DNA of 64,000 nucleotides. Source: Karalla daura. Taxonomy: Eukaryota; Chordata; Actinopteri; Chaetodontiformes; Leiognathidae. Positions within the stretch are counted from its first letter, which is position 1. Each line of letters starts with the position of its first letter. The notes beneath the pieces are model-generated. The model ran no database searches. It was not told the origin of the DNA and worked only from the letters and a program-made list of their open reading frames with translations. Of the stretch, positions 61,227-64,000 are shown one piece after another. The stretch spans positions 6,632,433 to 6,696,432 of the forward strand of contig CM055200.1 in the NCBI GenBank assembly GCA_029224185.1. The letters run 5' to 3'. The position numbers and the translations under genes are program-made.

Positions 61227-61430
61227 CATAAATCCATCCATTACCTTATCTGCTTTGTACTTTACAGGTCTTACCATAATGATAATTTATAGTCTCAGAC
61301 TGACCTGAACATGCATGTTTTTCGATGAGAGGATGAAACAGGGGAACCTAGAGAAATTGTGTGCACATACTGACATGATCCTAACCTTCTTGCTGAGAGT
61401 TAACAATCCTAATCACTGACTGCCTTTCTA
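61227..61430 (-). repeat. Dispersed SINE-like repeat, copy 19
   Basis: Reverse strand: AATCCATCCATTACCTTATC tail, CTGACCTGAACATGCATG, GGGGAACCTAGAGAAATTG, and a head ending CCTTCTTGCTGAGAG. Confidence 0.88.
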
Positions 61431-61880
61431 AGGACACAAAACTTGGAAACACCTGAATTTCAAAAATTAAAGCAAAACTGTCATGAAAACATTTTTTCAC
61501 ATTTTCACGTCATTGGAAATGGACGTCTGCAAGTTCTGCAAATCAAGTCTTGCAGGATAAGATTTTGCAAGCATTATGTAGCGGTGCTATAAGGCTTAAC
61601 AAATGTAAAAAAAAGAGCATTCATTGGATACACCTAAAAGTCACCATCGTAATTTCTTGTCATGTAAAAAACATTGCTTTTATTTTACAAATACATATAT
61701 TCAAGGTTTTAGGTTTTTAAGAAAAAAAATGCTCCACTTCAAAATGCAGTGGACCAAGCTTTAAATCTGAATCATGATATGTAAATTGTGTAAAAATTCT
61801 TTGCTCTTTAAGAATGATTCATACACGGCTGAAAGCTTTGAGCTGCTACATTCTTCTGTCGATTGAAAGAGCAAAAACAG
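61431..61880. other. Intergenic, AT-rich
   Basis: AT-rich unique DNA; nothing recognised. Confidence 0.35.
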
Positions 61881-61889
61881 CCGAAACAA

Positions 61890-62215
61890 CTCTCCCTCCA
61901 GCCGCTGCTGATCTAATCTGTTGTCGGGAGATTTACAACGCAAACTAATGGAAGTTTTGAAGCAGACAGGAAAGACACCCCCCCCCCTCCTTCAGAAAAA
62001 AAGGGGAGGGGACATAATCTGCACTGTTTCTTGGTGAAACTATGTAATTTTCCCTCCACTCTAGTTCAGGCAGAGGAGGACGATATAAATCAAATGAAGG
62101 GCCCCCATCCTCCGGGCCCGGAGAGCTGAAACCCAAACCAAGCCGAGGTTAATGGAAGTTCAGCTCAGGATTTATTTTAATTGTTCCATTGTAATTTCTT
62201 TAACTCAAACAAAAT
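61890..62215. promoter_or_regulatory. Candidate enhancer-like segment
   Basis: Unique sequence with GATCTAATCTG, CGATATAAATCAAATG, GAGGTTAATGG and TTTAATTGTTCCATTG words, interrupted by one C run (61978-61987). Motif inference only. Confidence 0.28.
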
Positions 62216-63080
62216 GTCTCCTTTGTTGAAGTCACTCGCTAAATTATACCACATCTGAAGTGGAAAATGTAAAAGTGTCAAAAATAAGTCCCCACTCCCA
62301 CTCCATGGGTTAAACCAATAGACTGATACTGTCTTAAACTATGTGATTCAGGGCCCCAGTCAAGGAGCAAAGTGGGAATACTGGAATTCTCAAGAGGTGA
62401 TGAGAACATATGACAACGAAGGGAAGGTAGGAACATTTCATTTGGTTTTAATTTAAATGATAGGGGGCAGAAATATTAAGAGAGAACAAATTGTTTGTTC
62501 CTCAACTGATTTATTAATAAGACTGTTATTACATAACTATTTTGTATATTGACCCCTTCATGTGCACGGCCTTTGGTAAAGTGTAGCGAGGACTGCCTCC
62601 CAGTGGGATGCTCAACTAATGGCCAGCCGGGCTTCTTTCATCAGACGACAAGCAAATTAATTACTCAGCAAGTAACAGCGACTCTGGGGTTTCGGTAACC
62701 GCCAATAGCACGTGTAGATCAAAGGCATAGTCTGCACATAACCATTAGACAGGTGCAACATTGTCAAGCACACAGTGAGGGCTACCCTCTGCCCTTGATC
62801 AGCGAGCCAGTGTCTGTCCTTGATCACTGCCAGGGAACTTAAAGAGCAGCCCCGTGTGTGAGGCAGCTCTGGAAGACGCCGCACGAGGCACGACAGCCGT
62901 AACCGGCCAGCCAGCTTCGGTATGAGCGTCTGCAAACAGGAGCTAGCTGGTAATGTGCTTCTGTCTCCATTCCTGCAGCCCCAGCTGTGCAAGGGGCCTA
63001 TTTTAGACGTGCACGCTGCATGCTGGGATACGCTGACAGCACATGAGCAGCGATCAGCATGTGTCGCCAGGAAGGAGTGC
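62216..63080. other. Intergenic, no gene
   Basis: Unique DNA; a CpG-bearing stretch near 62870-62930. A 224-codon reverse frame across it and the next CA tract is judged an artefact. Confidence 0.35.
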
Positions 63081-63082
63081 AC

Positions 63083-63127
<45 letters not shown>

Positions 63128-63131
63128 TGTG
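63083..63131. repeat. (TG)n microsatellite
   Basis: A TG run with a few TA interruptions. Confidence 0.95.
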
Positions 63132-64000
63132 AAGCAATGGTTTGAGCTGATGATATTATTACTAATTACTGAAATAACTTCCCGCCACCTGCTTCTTGCT
63201 GTTGCCTTGTGCCAAAGTACAACACAGAGTGACAAAAATGTTGGAGGAGCTTCTATAAAACAGACAGCTGATGCGGCAAACTGATGCACCAGGCTCCTCG
63301 TATCGTCTATATTTAACTGAATTTGCAACAACTATATATATATATATTTTTTTTTTTCATCAAAGTGTATATTCATTTCAGTGCTGCAAGCAAGTGGAGA
63401 TTAGATGTGCATATATGTTGTCGGGAGAGTTTGACATTATTGTCTGTCCGTTCTGTACAGAATAAAGATAAAGATTCCACAAAAGCAGCACGATGCACCT
63501 AAAGTTCAAACGTCACTTGTTCTTCGAGTGTGTCTGAGACAGAGATCATTGGATCCGCGACTGTGTTGATTTCCAAAAGCTGCGTCTGAATGCAACGTCT
63601 TAGCTCGGTGTCATCGCGGAGATTTGGTTGCAGGAATGTTTAGCGTACCTGTTTTCACATGATCTGAACCATGATTAAATGGCACGGCGATAAAAGCGAA
63701 GAGGCATAAAAAAGGTGAGGAAATGATTAGTCACTCCTAAAAAAGGGAAAGGCCAGGTTGTTGATAGCCTCTAAGTCGTGTTCCTGGGAGTGGTTGGAAT
63801 CCCAAACTAACACCTGGAGGATGAACATAAACTATTTTCTGTGCCACAAATCCATCTTGAGTCATCACCCTTGCCCTGGATCATTCTGCTCCTACTTACA
63901 TCCAAATCCTCAGCCGCACTAAGTACCGCAGCTCATGTAACTCACGGCAGCGCGGATCTGCCTTGCCTCTTTAACACCTCGTCTGGCCGGGCAAAGCGCT
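63132..64000. other. Intergenic to window end
   Basis: A TATATA/T run at 63332-63358. Moderately CpG-bearing DNA near 63485-63650 and 63940-64000. No exon is recognised. Confidence 0.35.

Noticed and set aside
62657..63331. A 224-codon reverse-strand open frame
   Set aside because: It spans a CA/TG tract and lacks any recognisable domain or splice sites.

Overview
This window reads as vertebrate nuclear DNA, most likely from a ray-finned (teleost) fish. The grounds are short GT-AG introns, a very high density of (CA)n/(TG)n and other simple repeats, CpG-poor sequence broken by small CpG-rich clusters, and about nineteen decayed copies of one dispersed repeat whose body motifs are common in teleost genomes. 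There are no operons, CRISPR arrays, phages or bacterial features. Species and chromosome cannot be stated from the sequence alone.

I can support one protein-coding gene: etaa1 (ETAA1 activator of ATR kinase), on the + strand from about 18.9 to 24.0 kb. A six-exon model joins in frame at every junction and predicts 633 residues. It keeps the ATR-activating segment (W115 in an LQWIGDSAVPCTP context), several acidic conserved blocks, and the C-terminal RPA32-binding helix. In the cell ETAA1 is recruited to RPA-coated single-stranded DNA and switches on the checkpoint kinase ATR in parallel with TOPBP1. The 5' end is a small CpG-rich promoter with a CRE palindrome and a YY1-like site. The 3' end has an AATAAA signal near 23.97 kb.

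The remaining ~59 kb (1-18.8 kb and 24-64 kb) holds no recognisable exon. It is a mosaic of (i) unique AT-rich sequence rich in homeodomain- and POU-like words, (ii) CpG-retaining clusters, (iii) microsatellites and purine/pyrimidine tracts, and (iv) SINE-like repeat remnants. In other vertebrates ETAA1 lies in a gene-poor block next to MEIS1, which is known for long-range enhancers. The unique segments are therefore reasonable candidates for conserved non-coding enhancers, but this is inference because no alignment was possible.

Nearly all other long ORFs are chance frames through CA/TG or CT repeats or antisense shadows of etaa1. I found no convincing novel biological system. The observations most worth checking are the candidate enhancers (especially 24.88-25.33, 30.09-30.48, 44.88-45.90 and 51.46-51.70 kb), an isolated CpG-rich first-exon-like segment at 43.2-43.34 kb, a microsatellite grown inside a repeat copy at 43.7 kb, and an overlapping upstream ORF at the etaa1 start.
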